This document shows, piece after piece, positions 33,468-41,508 of a DNA stretch of 41,585 nucleotides (within the stretch, counting starts at the first letter, position 1; each line of letters opens with the position of its first letter). A model generated the notes under the pieces. That model saw only the letters and a program-made list of their open reading frames with translations, was not told where the DNA came from and did no database searches. The stretch covers positions 1 through 41,585 of the forward strand of contig FR893291.1 in NCBI GenBank assembly GCA_000436035.1, read 5' to 3'. The position numbers were made by a program, and so were the translations under genes. The stretch is from Prevotella sp. CAG:732 (GTDB lineage Bacteria > Bacteroidota > Bacteroidia > Bacteroidales > Bacteroidaceae).

Positions 33468-34160
33468 ATGGGACAGAAAATAAAGAAACTGAAAAAGATA
33501 AGATTGCACCGCGAGGGTACAGACCAACTCGTTTATGGAATCATTGCCATCGTAGCTATTGCGGTGATATTGTGGTACACTTTTGACAACAAAATTCCTT
33601 TTTGGATATTCTCTGTGGTCTTTGGTGTAGTTTATTGCATCGTGCTCAATTTCTATCGTTGCCCGATACGTTACTTGAATGTAGAGGACACCGAGAATTT
33701 GGTGGTAGCTCCTGCCGACGGCAAGATTGTGGTCATCGAGGAAGTTGACAACGCTCCGTATTTCAACGATAAGCGCATCATGGTATCCATCTTTATGAGC
33801 CTTTGGAACGTACATGCCAATTGGTTCCCTGTGGATGGCAAAGTGAAGTTTGTGAAGCATGTCGATGGCAACTACCACAAGGCTTGGCTTCCTAAGGCAA
33901 GCGAGGAGAACGAGCACGCCGACGTGATGATCACGACCCCACAAGGCGTGGATGTACTATGTCGCCAGATTGCTGGTGCCGTAGCTCGCCGCATCGTCAC
34001 CTATGCTAAGGATGGCGAGGAGTGCTACATCGACGAACACTTGGGCTTCATCAAGTTGGGTTCTCGCGTAGATGTCTATCTCCCAGTAGGTACTGAGATT
34101 TGCGTGAAGATGGGACAATCCACCACGGGCGACCAGACCATCATCGCCAAGCTGAAATAA
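33468..34160 (+). CDS. psd: Phosphatidylserine decarboxylase proenzyme
   Basis: The 230-residue protein is the short form of phosphatidylserine decarboxylase, which converts phosphatidylserine to phosphatidylethanolamine at the inner membrane. Two hydrophobic segments lie at about 22-38 and 44-61. APADGKIV at 81-88, SLWNVHANWFPVDG at 111-124 and the self-cleavage motif LGS at 197-199 (FIKLGSRVDVYLP) are visible. S199 should become the pyruvoyl cofactor. The next gene is pssA, which makes the substrate, so the two act in sequence and share a promoter. Confidence 0.95.
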   Translation: MGQKIKKLKKIRLHREGTDQLVYGIIAIVAIAVILWYTFDNKIPFWIFSVVFGVVYCIVLNFYRCPIRYLNVEDTENLVVAPADGKIVVIEEVDNAPYFNDKRIMVSIFMSLWNVHANWFPVDGKVKFVKHVDGNYHKAWLPKASEENEHADVMITTPQGVDVLCRQIAGAVARRIVTYAKDGEECYIDEHLGFIKLGSRVDVYLPVGTEICVKMGQSTTGDQTIIAKLK

Positions 34161-34221
34161 TTCAAGCCGAGACGAGAAAAGAAATGAAAGAATTAGACGA
34201 ACTCATGATATAAATTGGAAA

Positions 34222-34947
34222 ATGAGTATCAAGAAACATATTCCTAACACGATTACTTGCTGCAACCTTATATCCGGTTGCATTGCGACTTCTTATGCCT
34301 TTGGAGGCTCACCTAAGTTGGCTCTCCTTTGGATTATCATTGGTGCCACATTCGACTTCTTCGATGGCATGAGTGCTCGATTGCTCCATGTTTCGTCACC
34401 AATTGGAAAAGAGTTGGATAGCTTGGCAGACGATGTAACATTCGGCGTGGCTCCTGCCACTATCGTCTTCTCACAGCTCTTCGTAATGAACTATCCACAA
34501 GCATTGGAACCTTTGCGTCCATACTTGCCTTATGCTGCTTTCATCATTGCGGCATTCTCCGCATTGCGTCTTGCCAAGTTCAACCTAGACGAGCGTCAGA
34601 CCACTTCCTTCATCGGAGTCCCTACGCCAGCCAATGCCCTCTTTTGGGGCTCTCTGATTGTCTTCGACCCATTTTGGCTTAGCGGTAGCGTTTGGTCTGT
34701 TTGGATCGTATTGGCACTCATCCTCATCACCAGCTATCTCTTGGTATGCGAGATGCCGCTCTTCGCGTTGAAGTTCAAGCAGTGGTCGTACAAGGGAAAC
34801 GAAATCAAGTATTGGTTTGCAGGTTTCACCGTTGCCACTCTCGCGATAGCCACCTTGGAAGGAGGACTCACGGGATTTCTCAGTGCATGGTGGATTATCA
34901 TCGTGGTATATGTACTCATCTCTGCCATCAAGTGCTTGAAGAAGTAA
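34222..34947 (+). CDS. pssA: CDP-diacylglycerol-serine O-phosphatidyltransferase
   Basis: The 241-residue integral membrane enzyme makes phosphatidylserine from CDP-diacylglycerol and serine. The CDP-alcohol phosphotransferase motif DG-x2-AR-x8-G-x3-D-x3-D is exact: D48, G49, A52, R53, G62, D66, D70. Several hydrophobic segments follow (about 75-95, 99-115, 140-175, 195-235). It lies 61 bases after psd and is followed by a strong terminator, making psd-pssA a two-gene phosphatidylethanolamine operon. Confidence 0.95.
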   Translation: MSIKKHIPNTITCCNLISGCIATSYAFGGSPKLALLWIIIGATFDFFDGMSARLLHVSSPIGKELDSLADDVTFGVAPATIVFSQLFVMNYPQALEPLRPYLPYAAFIIAAFSALRLAKFNLDERQTTSFIGVPTPANALFWGSLIVFDPFWLSGSVWSVWIVLALILITSYLLVCEMPLFALKFKQWSYKGNEIKYWFAGFTVATLAIATLEGGLTGFLSAWWIIIVVYVLISAIKCLKK

Positions 34948-34967
34948 TAAATCATCATACATTGAAT

Positions 34968-35002
34968 AAAGGCGCATCGTCATGAGACGATACGCCTTTT
35001 TT
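34968..35002. terminator. Intrinsic terminator between pssA and pyrH
   Basis: A 14-position stem (34968-34981 with 34986-34999, one C/A mismatch) has a 4-base loop. It is followed by a T-run on the plus strand; on the minus strand it is followed by TTCAATG only. Confidence 0.85.
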
Positions 35003-35034
35003 GTTATTAGCTCAATGCTTTGGAATCATCGGAT

Positions 35035-35745
35035 TTAGTTGTGAACGAGCGTGCCTATCTCCTCACCTTCCATCACTTTCTTCAGATTACCCACTACATC
35101 CATATTGAACACATAGATAGGGAGATTGTTCTCCTTGCACATGGTCGTAGCAGTCAAGTCCATTACCTTCAATCCCTTGGTATAGATCTCATCGTATGTA
35201 ATGTCCTTAAACTTGGTAGCAGTAGGATCCTTCTCTGGGTCGGCGGTATAGATACCATCCACACGAGTACCCTTCAGCATCACGTCCGCCTCTATCTCGA
35301 TACCACGGAGAGAGGAACCTGTGTCTGTAGTAAAGTAAGGGCTACCCGTACCAGCTGAGAAGATGCAGATATATCCATCCTCCATTGCCTCGATAGCCTT
35401 CCACTTGGTATAGAACTCACCAATAGGTTCCATACGGATGGCTGTAAGCACCTTATTCTTGACACCAAGCGCACCCAAGGCACTGCTCAAAGCGAGCGAG
35501 TTGATGACCGTGGCACACATACCCATCTGGTCGCCCTTCACACGGTCGAAACCCTTCTGGCTTCCACTCAAACCACGGAAGATGTTACCACCACCGATGA
35601 CAATGCCTATCTGCACGCCCATCTCATGCACTTCCTTGATTTGCTTAGCATAATCACTTAAGCGCTCAGGGTCGATGCCAAAGCTCTGCTTTCCCATCAA
35701 GCTCTCACCGCTCAACTTCAAAAGAATTCTCTTAAACTTAGCCAT
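35035..35745 (-). CDS. pyrH: UMP kinase
   Basis: The 236-residue protein is the bacterial amino-acid-kinase-fold UMP kinase, which phosphorylates UMP to UDP. It starts MAKFKRILLKLSGESLMG, with IVIGGGNIFRG near 49-59, GDQMGMCATVINSLAL, the FSAGTGSPYFTTDT substrate loop and VDGIYTADPEKDP. It follows birA by 29 bases on the minus strand and is the last gene of the yraN-birA-pyrH group. It converges with pssA. Confidence 0.96.
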   Translation of the reverse strand: MAKFKRILLKLSGESLMGKQSFGIDPERLSDYAKQIKEVHEMGVQIGIVIGGGNIFRGLSGSQKGFDRVKGDQMGMCATVINSLALSSALGALGVKNKVLTAIRMEPIGEFYTKWKAIEAMEDGYICIFSAGTGSPYFTTDTGSSLRGIEIEADVMLKGTRVDGIYTADPEKDPTATKFKDITYDEIYTKGLKVMDLTATTMCKENNLPIYVFNMDVVGNLKKVMEGEEIGTLVHN

Positions 35746-35774
35746 ATTCTATAGTATTTATAATTTATGATTGA

Positions 35775-36503
35775 TCATTTGAATTTCACTTCCCCAAAGG
35801 AATAGGAACGAATCACTCCCTGCTTGTCGTGCAGAATCAGATGCCCATCATCTTCAACCTCCACGAAGGCGCCCTCGAAGTCACCATCCGCATCCTCATA
35901 ACGATGGAATCCCTTACGACGATAGAGCGACAGATGATAGATGCCGGACACATCCATATAGTCGGCACGGCGCAAGAGTTCATAATATCGTCTGAAACCC
36001 TCTATCACCTTCTGTAGGAGTTCATCCTTATCCACCTCATGTCCTAGGATTTGGCGAAGTGATACAGGATTGGGCGCATCACTATGGAATGCCTCCTGGT
36101 TGACATTGATGCCGATGCCAAAGATGCAAGTCTTGATACCCTTTGAATCGATGGAGGTCTCTATCAGCGTACCGCTGATTTTCTTGTCGTTCCAATATAC
36201 ATCGTTAGGCCATTTCAACGTAATGCCATCCACGTATGTTTCAAGTGCTTCCTTGATGGCGATGGCACCAGCCATGGAGAGCAAGAACTGTTGGCGAACA
36301 GGTACCCAACGAGGATGCACCTTGATGCTGAAGAGCAAGTTCTTGCCTGCCTCGCTTTCCCAAGTATGCGAACCTTGTCCTTTGCCAGCAGTCTGAAAGT
36401 CAGCCACAGCCACCACCATCTCATCCTCTTGTTCGTCCTTCAGTTCACGCAAGAAGCGATTGGTGGAATCTATCTCTTTCAATCTTATGATTTTTTCTTC
36501 CAT
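35775..36503 (-). CDS. birA: Biotin-[acetyl-CoA-carboxylase] ligase
   Basis: The 242-residue protein is biotin protein ligase, which activates biotin with ATP and attaches it to carboxylase carrier domains. It contains EIDSTNRFLREL at 10-21, the biotinyl-AMP loop FQTAGKGQGSHTWESEAGKN (about 52-71), LKWPNDVYWNDKKISGTLIET and GIGINVNQ. It lacks the N-terminal helix-turn-helix of E. coli BirA, so it is a group I enzyme that does not act as a repressor. A C-terminal SH3-like part ends the protein. Confidence 0.95.
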   Translation of the reverse strand: MEEKIIRLKEIDSTNRFLRELKDEQEDEMVVAVADFQTAGKGQGSHTWESEAGKNLLFSIKVHPRWVPVRQQFLLSMAGAIAIKEALETYVDGITLKWPNDVYWNDKKISGTLIETSIDSKGIKTCIFGIGINVNQEAFHSDAPNPVSLRQILGHEVDKDELLQKVIEGFRRYYELLRRADYMDVSGIYHLSLYRRKGFHRYEDADGDFEGAFVEVEDDGHLILHDKQGVIRSYSFGEVKFK

Positions 36504-36591
36504 TCTCTTATTGTTATTAATTGTCTTTTATCATCCATCCATGATTCTATGGCATTCACCATCACCAGCCCAAGAGCTATCATCATGCTTT

Positions 36592-36969
36592 CTATAAAAT
36601 AAGCAAAGGATTGAAGGCATCCTCAAAACATTCGATAGATTCCACGCAAGAACATTTTCCTATCACCGAGATGATATCAAAACGCACGTCCATATCCAAG
36701 CCGTGCAACTTGACATAGGCATTGGCGGCTATGGCGAGATTGCGCATTTTCTTCACATCCACCGCCTCTTCAGGTTCCTGAAGATCGTTATTCTGGCGAG
36801 TCTTCACTTCCACGAAGACGAGCGTGTCTTTGTCTTCCGTCAAGGCAATGAGGTCAATGTCACGCTTACCTACTTTCCAGTCTCGTTCAAGTATTTCATA
36901 ACCTCTATCCTCATAGTAAAGAGCCGCCTCGTCCTCGCCCCACTTACCTAAATCGTTATGTTCTGCCAT
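36592..36969 (-). CDS. YraN family (UPF0102) nuclease-like protein
   Basis: The 125-residue protein matches the YraN/UPF0102 family with a predicted PD-(D/E)xK nuclease-like fold. It has GKWGEDEAALYYEDRGYEILERDW at the N-terminus, then KRDIDLIA and VFVEVKTRQNND, which supply the D-E-K set. Activity is not well established for the family. It is the first gene of the yraN-birA-pyrH group and has a full promoter, 31 bases upstream of the ATG. Confidence 0.92.
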   Translation of the reverse strand: MAEHNDLGKWGEDEAALYYEDRGYEILERDWKVGKRDIDLIALTEDKDTLVFVEVKTRQNNDLQEPEEAVDVKKMRNLAIAANAYVKLHGLDMDVRFDIISVIGKCSCVESIECFEDAFNPLLIL

Positions 36970-37000
36970 ATCTCAATCCATGTTTTTACACTTTTATTTG

Positions 37001-37031
37001 CAAAAGTAACATTTTTCCTTTTAACATCAAA
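37001..37031 (-). promoter_or_regulatory. Promoter of yraN-birA-pyrH
   Basis: On the minus strand TTTG (37031-37028), 19-base spacer, TACTTTTG (37008-37001). Confidence 0.8.
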
Positions 37032-37041
37032 CTTTTTTATG

Positions 37042-37049
37042 TATTTTTG
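37042..37049 (+). promoter_or_regulatory. Candidate -7 box of tadA
   Basis: TATTTTTG matches TAnnTTTG, 38 bases before the ATG at 37088. The upstream -33 position lacks TTTG and overlaps the divergent yraN promoter. Confidence 0.5.
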
Positions 37050-37087
37050 CATCCAAAATGCGACAATCATAAAGAAAAAGATACAAG

Positions 37088-37534
37088 ATGGAAGAACAGA
37101 ACAAGAAAGACGAAGAATACATGCGCAAGGCTTTGATGGAAGCCCAGCGTGCCTTCGACGAGGATGAGATTCCCGTTGGTGCCATCATCGTTTGCCAAGA
37201 CAAGATTGTCTCCAGGGCGCACAACCTCACGGAGATATTGCACGATGTCACCGCCCATGCCGAGATGCAAGCCATCACCTCTGGCGCCAACATGCTTGGT
37301 GGAAAATATCTCAAGGACTGCACGCTCTACGTCACCGTGGAGCCTTGCGTGATGTGCGCTGGTGCCATCGGATGGGCACAGATTTCGAGAGTGGTGTATG
37401 GAGCTTGCGATGAGAAGAGAGGTTACTCCAGATATGCCCCCAATGCACTCCACCCGAAGACAACCGTTACATCGGGTGTGTTGGAAGAGGAATGCAAGTC
37501 TCTCATGCAAGCATTCTTCCAGGCGAAGAGATAA
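37088..37534 (+). CDS. tadA: tRNA-specific adenosine deaminase
   Basis: The 148-residue cytoplasmic enzyme belongs to the CDA-fold nucleoside deaminases. Zinc and catalytic residues are H57 and E59 in AHAEMQAI and C87 and C90 in PCVMCAGA. The TadA type is indicated by EIPVGAIIV, SRAHNLTE and the length; it would convert A34 to inosine in tRNA-Arg(ACG). A guanine deaminase-like paralogue is the main alternative. It is a single gene on the plus strand, followed by a repeat-bearing gap and a terminator. Confidence 0.9.
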   Translation: MEEQNKKDEEYMRKALMEAQRAFDEDEIPVGAIIVCQDKIVSRAHNLTEILHDVTAHAEMQAITSGANMLGGKYLKDCTLYVTVEPCVMCAGAIGWAQISRVVYGACDEKRGYSRYAPNALHPKTTVTSGVLEEECKSLMQAFFQAKR

Positions 37535-37631
37535 TTCTCTGTCAAATATTCATCATTGCATGGAGAGTGGTTCACCATAAGCCTTCCTCACATTAGCAAG
37601 AAATGCAAGCCTAGAGAGTTTTTCGTCCCTG

Positions 37632-37687
37632 CCTAGGAAAAATTTCATACCTAACTAGGAAAGAATTTTTTCCTAACTAGGGAAAAA
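37632..37687. repeat. Three degenerate CCTA(ACTA)GG(G)AAA repeats
   Basis: CCTAGGAAAAAT (37632-37643), CCTAACTAGGAAA (37650-37662) and CCTAACTAGGGAAA (37672-37685) are close copies of one short motif. The TTCCTA..TAGGAA arms are self-complementary, and the third copy sits between T and A runs. The array lies between the end of tadA and the terminator. Function unknown. Confidence 0.7.
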
Positions 37688-37692
37688 TAAAA

Positions 37693-37738
37693 GTGCCCCC
37701 TGACCAGATGAAGCGTCTAGTCAGGGGGCATTTCTTTT
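37693..37738. terminator. Strong intrinsic terminator between tadA and the coiled-coil lipoprotein gene
   Basis: GCCCCCTGAC (37695-37704) pairs with GTCAGGGGGC (37720-37729), extended by AGA/TCT after one mismatch. It is followed by ATTTCTTTTT on the plus strand and CACTTTTATTTTTC on the minus strand. Confidence 0.9.
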
Positions 37739-37785
37739 TATATCCCAACAGACAAGTCGTCACACGACAAATCTGTATATTTTTA

Positions 37786-38637
37786 TTACTTCACAAGAAC
37801 AACCAAGTACTTGCTAGTGCTCCAGAAGATCTGTGGATTGGTGATGCGCAATGTATATTGCTTGTTGGCATCACGTACCAAGCTATAACTGCTGGATGGA
37901 TGAGCTGTGAGCAACTTAGCTGTCTTCGAATACAACTTGATCTCGGTAGTATTGCGAATATCGATCTTGGTGAAGTAGTTCTTATTGAAGTTACCGTTCA
38001 TCACCTTACCGTCTTCCATGATGTGCTGACCCTTCAACTCCTTCTTGGTACCGAATACATACCAAGCGGTGTTCAACTGCTTATCTTGGGCATTGATGGT
38101 CTCGGTCTTCTTCTGGCTCTCAGTAGTCAGATTGTTGACGTTGGTGTGCAAGTTGTTGATAGACTCATCCAACTCTGCGATATGAATATCCTTCTTGTCC
38201 AATTCCTCACGAAGAGCCTGGAGTTGCTTCTCCTTCTCAGCCAACTGGGCAGTCAAGTTCTCGATGGTCTTCTTCAGTTGGGTGGCATTCAAGGAACTGT
38301 TCTCCAATTTCTTCTGAAGTTGGGCGATGAGTTCCTTGTTCTTCTTCATTTGGTCGGCGATGAAGCGGATGTCCTCCTTGATTTTTTGTTTACTGTTCAC
38401 ACCCTCGCCAGCCTTAGCCAAGGCTACACGATTCTCGGCATCGCTGATTTGGCGAAGTCCCTCTTGTACCTCATTGAAAGTGCCCATCAAGTCATTGATT
38501 TCACTATCTTTTTGAGCAATGATGTTATTGAGCGAATCTGACTGTTGCATATTAGCCAAATCAGACGAGTTCTTGCCATCCTTACAGCCTGTCACGAGCA
38601 TTGCTGCACAACAAGCGATGAAAAATAGTTTCTTCAT
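37786..38637 (-). CDS. Coiled-coil lipoprotein, Cbp1-like
   Basis: The 283-residue protein has a lipoprotein signal with lipobox VTGC (C18). DSL at 34-36 is a possible Bacteroidetes O-glycosylation motif (D-S/T-hydrophobic). A long helical coiled coil covers about 28-190, with heptads such as LIAQLQKKLENSSL and LTAQLAEKEKQLQALREEL. A small beta-rich C-terminal domain follows from TAWYVFGTKKELK to the end. The pattern resembles the Bacteroides Cbp1 collagen-binding adhesin family as I remember it, but I cannot confirm this and binding is unproven. It follows rsmI by 14 bases and is probably co-transcribed with it. Confidence 0.7.
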   Translation of the reverse strand: MKKLFFIACCAAMLVTGCKDGKNSSDLANMQQSDSLNNIIAQKDSEINDLMGTFNEVQEGLRQISDAENRVALAKAGEGVNSKQKIKEDIRFIADQMKKNKELIAQLQKKLENSSLNATQLKKTIENLTAQLAEKEKQLQALREELDKKDIHIAELDESINNLHTNVNNLTTESQKKTETINAQDKQLNTAWYVFGTKKELKGQHIMEDGKVMNGNFNKNYFTKIDIRNTTEIKLYSKTAKLLTAHPSSSYSLVRDANKQYTLRITNPQIFWSTSKYLVVLVK

Positions 38638-38651
38638 AATCTTTCTCCTTA

Positions 38652-39392
38652 TTATTTTTGATTATTATTCTTTTTACGTTCTTCACGTCGCTTTTCTTTC
38701 ATTTCTTCCTTGAGTTGCTTCGGGTCCTTACCGGCAAGCACGATGACGAACTCGCCCCTAGGCTCCGTTTCCTCAAAATGGGCGATGACCTCAGCCAAGG
38801 TACCTCTCACGCTCTCCTCGTGTATCTTGGAAATCTCACGACAGCAGCTCACTTGTCGGTCTTCACCAAACACCTCGGCAAACTGTTGCAAGGTTTTCAC
38901 CACACGATAAGGCGACTCATAGAATATCATCGTACGCGTCTCGTTCTGCAAAGACTCCAGATAGGTCTGCCTTCCCTTCTTCTGAGGGATGAACCCCTCG
39001 AAGCAGAAGCGATCGCAAGGCAATCCCGAAGAGACGATGGCAGGGATGCAAGCGGTAGGTCCCGGCAAGGTCTGCACGGTGATGCCTGCCTTTGCCGCCT
39101 CACGAGCCAGATAGAAACCCGGATCGCTGATACCCGGTGTGCCTGCATCGGATATGAGGGCGATGGTCTCACCAGCCTTCAAACGTTCGACCACCGAAGC
39201 CGACGTGCCGTGCTCATTGAACTTATGATGCGCCATCAATCGGTTTTTGATGTCGAAATGCTTCAACAGGACGCTCGATGTTCGAGTGTCTTCGGCGAGT
39301 ACCAAATCAGCTTCTTTCAGAACCCTGATGGCTCGCATTGTCATGTCCTCCATGTTGCCAACTGGAGTCGGTACGATATATAATATGCCCAT
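38652..39392 (-). CDS. rsmI: 16S rRNA (cytidine1402-2'-O)-methyltransferase
   Basis: The 246-residue enzyme is of the tetrapyrrole-methylase fold and methylates the ribose of C1402 in 16S rRNA. It starts MGILYIVPTPVGNMEDMTMRAI, where the first strand is needed for S-adenosylmethionine binding, so no later start is possible. LAEDTRTSSVLL, LISDAGTPGISDPG and LPGPTACIPAIVSSGLP follow. Its C-terminus is basic (KEKRREERKKNN). The start lies only nine bases from the -7 box. It diverges from tdk. Confidence 0.95.
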   Translation of the reverse strand: MGILYIVPTPVGNMEDMTMRAIRVLKEADLVLAEDTRTSSVLLKHFDIKNRLMAHHKFNEHGTSASVVERLKAGETIALISDAGTPGISDPGFYLAREAAKAGITVQTLPGPTACIPAIVSSGLPCDRFCFEGFIPQKKGRQTYLESLQNETRTMIFYESPYRVVKTLQQFAEVFGEDRQVSCCREISKIHEESVRGTLAEVIAHFEETEPRGEFVIVLAGKDPKQLKEEMKEKRREERKKNNNQK

Positions 39393-39400
39393 ACAGCGTA

Positions 39401-39431
39401 CAAATGTAGTTAATAAATCTTTCTAAGCAAA
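39401..39431 (-). promoter_or_regulatory. Promoter of rsmI
   Basis: On the minus strand TTTG (39431-39428), 19-base spacer, TACATTTG (39408-39401). Only 8 bases separate the box from the rsmI ATG, so the mRNA leader must be very short. Confidence 0.8.
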
Positions 39432-39446
39432 AAAAAATCGTTTTTC

Positions 39447-39479
39447 TTTGCATTTTTTAAAACCTTATTGCTAATTTTG
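39447..39479 (+). promoter_or_regulatory. Promoter of tdk
   Basis: TTTG (39447-39450), 21-base spacer, TAATTTTG (39472-39479). It overlaps a GTG at 39479 that would otherwise look like a start, and leaves 8 bases before ATG 39488. Confidence 0.8.
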
Positions 39480-39487
39480 TGGTCGAA

Positions 39488-40081
39488 ATGACAGAAAATC
39501 TTATTGGGGAGGCACACCGTCCCGGTAGAATAGAAGTGGTGTGCGGTTCTATGTTCTCTGGCAAAACAGAGGAATTGATCCGTAGAATGAAGCGAGCTAA
39601 GTTCGCCAAGCAGAAGGTGGAAATCTTCAAACCTTCCATCGATACGCGTTACTCAGATGAAGATGTCGTGAGCCATGATCAGAACTCGATCCACTCCACT
39701 CCGATAGAATCATCAGGGTCACTACTCTTATTGGCTTCCGACATCGACGTGGTCGGTATCGATGAAGCCCAGTTTTTTGACAATGGTCTCGTGGAGGTCT
39801 GCAATGAGCTAGCCAATCGTGGCGTACGCGTCATCGTGGCTGGTCTCGACATGGACTTCAAGGGAATCCCCTTCGGTCCTATCCCAGCCCTCTGCGCCAT
39901 CGCCGACGAGGTGACCAAGGTGCATGCCATCTGTGTGAGATGCGGTGCCCTTGCCTACGTAAGCCATCGATTGATCAGCAATGATCGTCGTGTGCTCCTC
40001 GGCGAGAAAGACGAGTATGAACCTCTGTGCAGGGAGTGCTACCAAAAGGCAATATCTATAGAAAAAGAGAAAAATGGCTAA
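39488..40081 (+). CDS. tdk: Thymidine kinase
   Basis: The start is placed at ATG 39488, giving 197 residues; the GTG at 39479 lies in the -7 box. The enzyme is a type II thymidine kinase that phosphorylates thymidine for salvage. GSMFSGKT (20-27) is the P-loop, VVGIDEAQFF the Walker B/DEAQ motif, and VRCGALAYVSHR with LCRECY supplies the four zinc-binding cysteines. The YEPLCRECY end is typical. It overlaps the next gene by 8 bases. Confidence 0.95.
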   Translation: MTENLIGEAHRPGRIEVVCGSMFSGKTEELIRRMKRAKFAKQKVEIFKPSIDTRYSDEDVVSHDQNSIHSTPIESSGSLLLLASDIDVVGIDEAQFFDNGLVEVCNELANRGVRVIVAGLDMDFKGIPFGPIPALCAIADEVTKVHAICVRCGALAYVSHRLISNDRRVLLGEKDEYEPLCRECYQKAISIEKEKNG

Positions 40082-41222
40082 AGAGATAACATTCGATAAA
40101 TTTATCCGATGGACAGGCATCACCCTCATCGTACTGGGCGTACTGTATGTCACCAACTACCTGAGCAGTGTCTTGTTGCCCTTCTTCATCGCATGGTTCT
40201 TCGCATACCTGCTCTACCCTGTGGTGAAGTTCATCGAGAACAAGTTGCATGTCAAGGTGAGGGCATTGTCCATCATCATCGCCATGCTCCTTGCCATCGG
40301 CGTTATCGGAGGCGTCATCTGGCTGATTATCCCTCCGATGATCGACCAGTTGGACAAGTTGGGCGAGGTGCTGACAAGATGGTTGCACCAGACCACCCAC
40401 ACCAACAACCTGACCGCCGTCATCAAGGAATGGCTCCAGGACAACCAGGTGCAGATAGAGAGATTCTTGAAAAGCAAGGATTTCTCGGATGCCGTGAAGA
40501 CCACCATGCCGAAGGTATTCTCTGTGGTGGGACAAACCGCCAACATCCTCATCAGTATCGTGGCATCGATGATTACCTTATTATATATGTTCTTCATCCT
40601 GCTCGATTACGAGACGTTGACCGCCAACTGGATTCGCATCTTTCCGAAGAAGAGCCGCCCTTTCTGGCAAGAGTTGATGAAGGACGTGGAAAGGGAACTC
40701 AACAATTACATCCGTGGACAAGGAATGGTGGCTCTCTGCATGGGCATCATGTTCTGCATCGGCTTCACCATCATCGGTTTCCCGATGGCGATAGGCTTGG
40801 GCATCTTGATAGGCATCATGGACTTGGTACCTTACCTCCATACCTTTGCCCTCATTCCTACGGCATTCCTTGCCATGCTCAAGGCAGCAGACACCGGACA
40901 GAACTTCTGGATAGTCTTTGGCTTGGCATTCTTGGTATTCTGTGTGGTACAGATACTTACCGACATGGTGGTTACGCCAAAGATTATGGGCAAGGCGATG
41001 GGACTCAACCCAGCCATCCTCCTACTCAGTCTCTCCGTATGGGGAGCCTTGTTGGGCTTCCTCGGTTTGATTGTCGCCCTTCCGCTCACCACCCTTCTCA
41101 TTGCCTATTGGCAGAGATACGTAACGAGGGAAAAGCCACAATACAGCACCTCGCATAGTGCGGAAGAAATCGTCAGCGAATTGAAGGAGAACACTCCTAG
41201 GGATACAACCTTACACTCCTAG
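40074..41222 (+). CDS. AI-2E family transporter (PerM-like membrane protein)
   Basis: The 382-residue protein has paired membrane segments near 13-55, 62-88, 155-180 and a C-terminal group near 215-345. That is the eight-segment layout of the AI-2E/PerM/UPF0118 family. It has SSVLLPFFIAWFFAYLLYPVV at the N-terminus and PKIMGKAMGLNPAILLLSLSVWGALLGFLGLIVALPLTT near the end, the latter being the family signature. Members have been linked to autoinducer-2 release or ion antiport; the substrate here is unknown. It starts inside the tdk stop (8-base overlap), so translation is probably coupled. Confidence 0.9.
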   Translation: MAKEITFDKFIRWTGITLIVLGVLYVTNYLSSVLLPFFIAWFFAYLLYPVVKFIENKLHVKVRALSIIIAMLLAIGVIGGVIWLIIPPMIDQLDKLGEVLTRWLHQTTHTNNLTAVIKEWLQDNQVQIERFLKSKDFSDAVKTTMPKVFSVVGQTANILISIVASMITLLYMFFILLDYETLTANWIRIFPKKSRPFWQELMKDVERELNNYIRGQGMVALCMGIMFCIGFTIIGFPMAIGLGILIGIMDLVPYLHTFALIPTAFLAMLKAADTGQNFWIVFGLAFLVFCVVQILTDMVVTPKIMGKAMGLNPAILLLSLSVWGALLGFLGLIVALPLTTLLIAYWQRYVTREKPQYSTSHSAEEIVSELKENTPRDTTLHS

Positions 41223-41328
41223 GAGCGTAAAACACAGCTCTCAAAGAATGAAAACAGAGAGAAAAGAAGAGTATCTAGGAGGAAAAAGAAGAAAAAATAT
41301 ACGATTTTTGCAAAAATATGGCATTTTA

Positions 41329-41360
41329 TTTGGAGGATTCAGAAAAATGTCGTACCTTTG
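41329..41360 (+). promoter_or_regulatory. Promoter of tRNA-Lys
   Basis: TTTG (41329-41332), 20-base spacer, TACCTTTG (41353-41360), 30 bases before the tRNA. The same geometry is seen before tRNA-Met. Confidence 0.85.
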
Positions 41361-41390
41361 CACTCGCTTTTGAAACATAAGTTGGAGATT

Positions 41391-41463
41391 GACTCGCTAG
41401 CTCAGCTGGTAGAGCACAACACTTTTAATGTTGGGGTCATGGGTTCGAGCCCCATGCGAGTCA
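41391..41463 (+). tRNA. tRNA-Lys (anticodon TTT)
   Basis: The 73-base cloverleaf has acceptor GACTCGC/GCGAGTC fully paired, D-stem GCTC/GAGC, anticodon stem CAACA/TGTTG around loop CTTTTAA, T-arm ATGGG-TTCGAGC-CCCAT and discriminator A41463. CCA is not encoded. Confidence 0.95.
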
Positions 41464-41475
41464 CAAGATCCAATG

Positions 41476-41508
41476 AAAAAGGACTTCTCTTTAGGGAAGT
41501 CCTTTTTT
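41476..41508 (+). terminator. Intrinsic terminator of tRNA-Lys
   Basis: AAAAAGGACTTC (41476-41487) pairs with GAAGTCCTTTTT (41496-41507), ending in six T residues. The remaining bases to 41585 show no gene. Confidence 0.85.

Noticed and set aside
34184..34213. Nine-codon ORF (MKELDELMI) between psd and pssA
   Set aside because: Too short and without any sign of leader-peptide regulation; it is likely chance.
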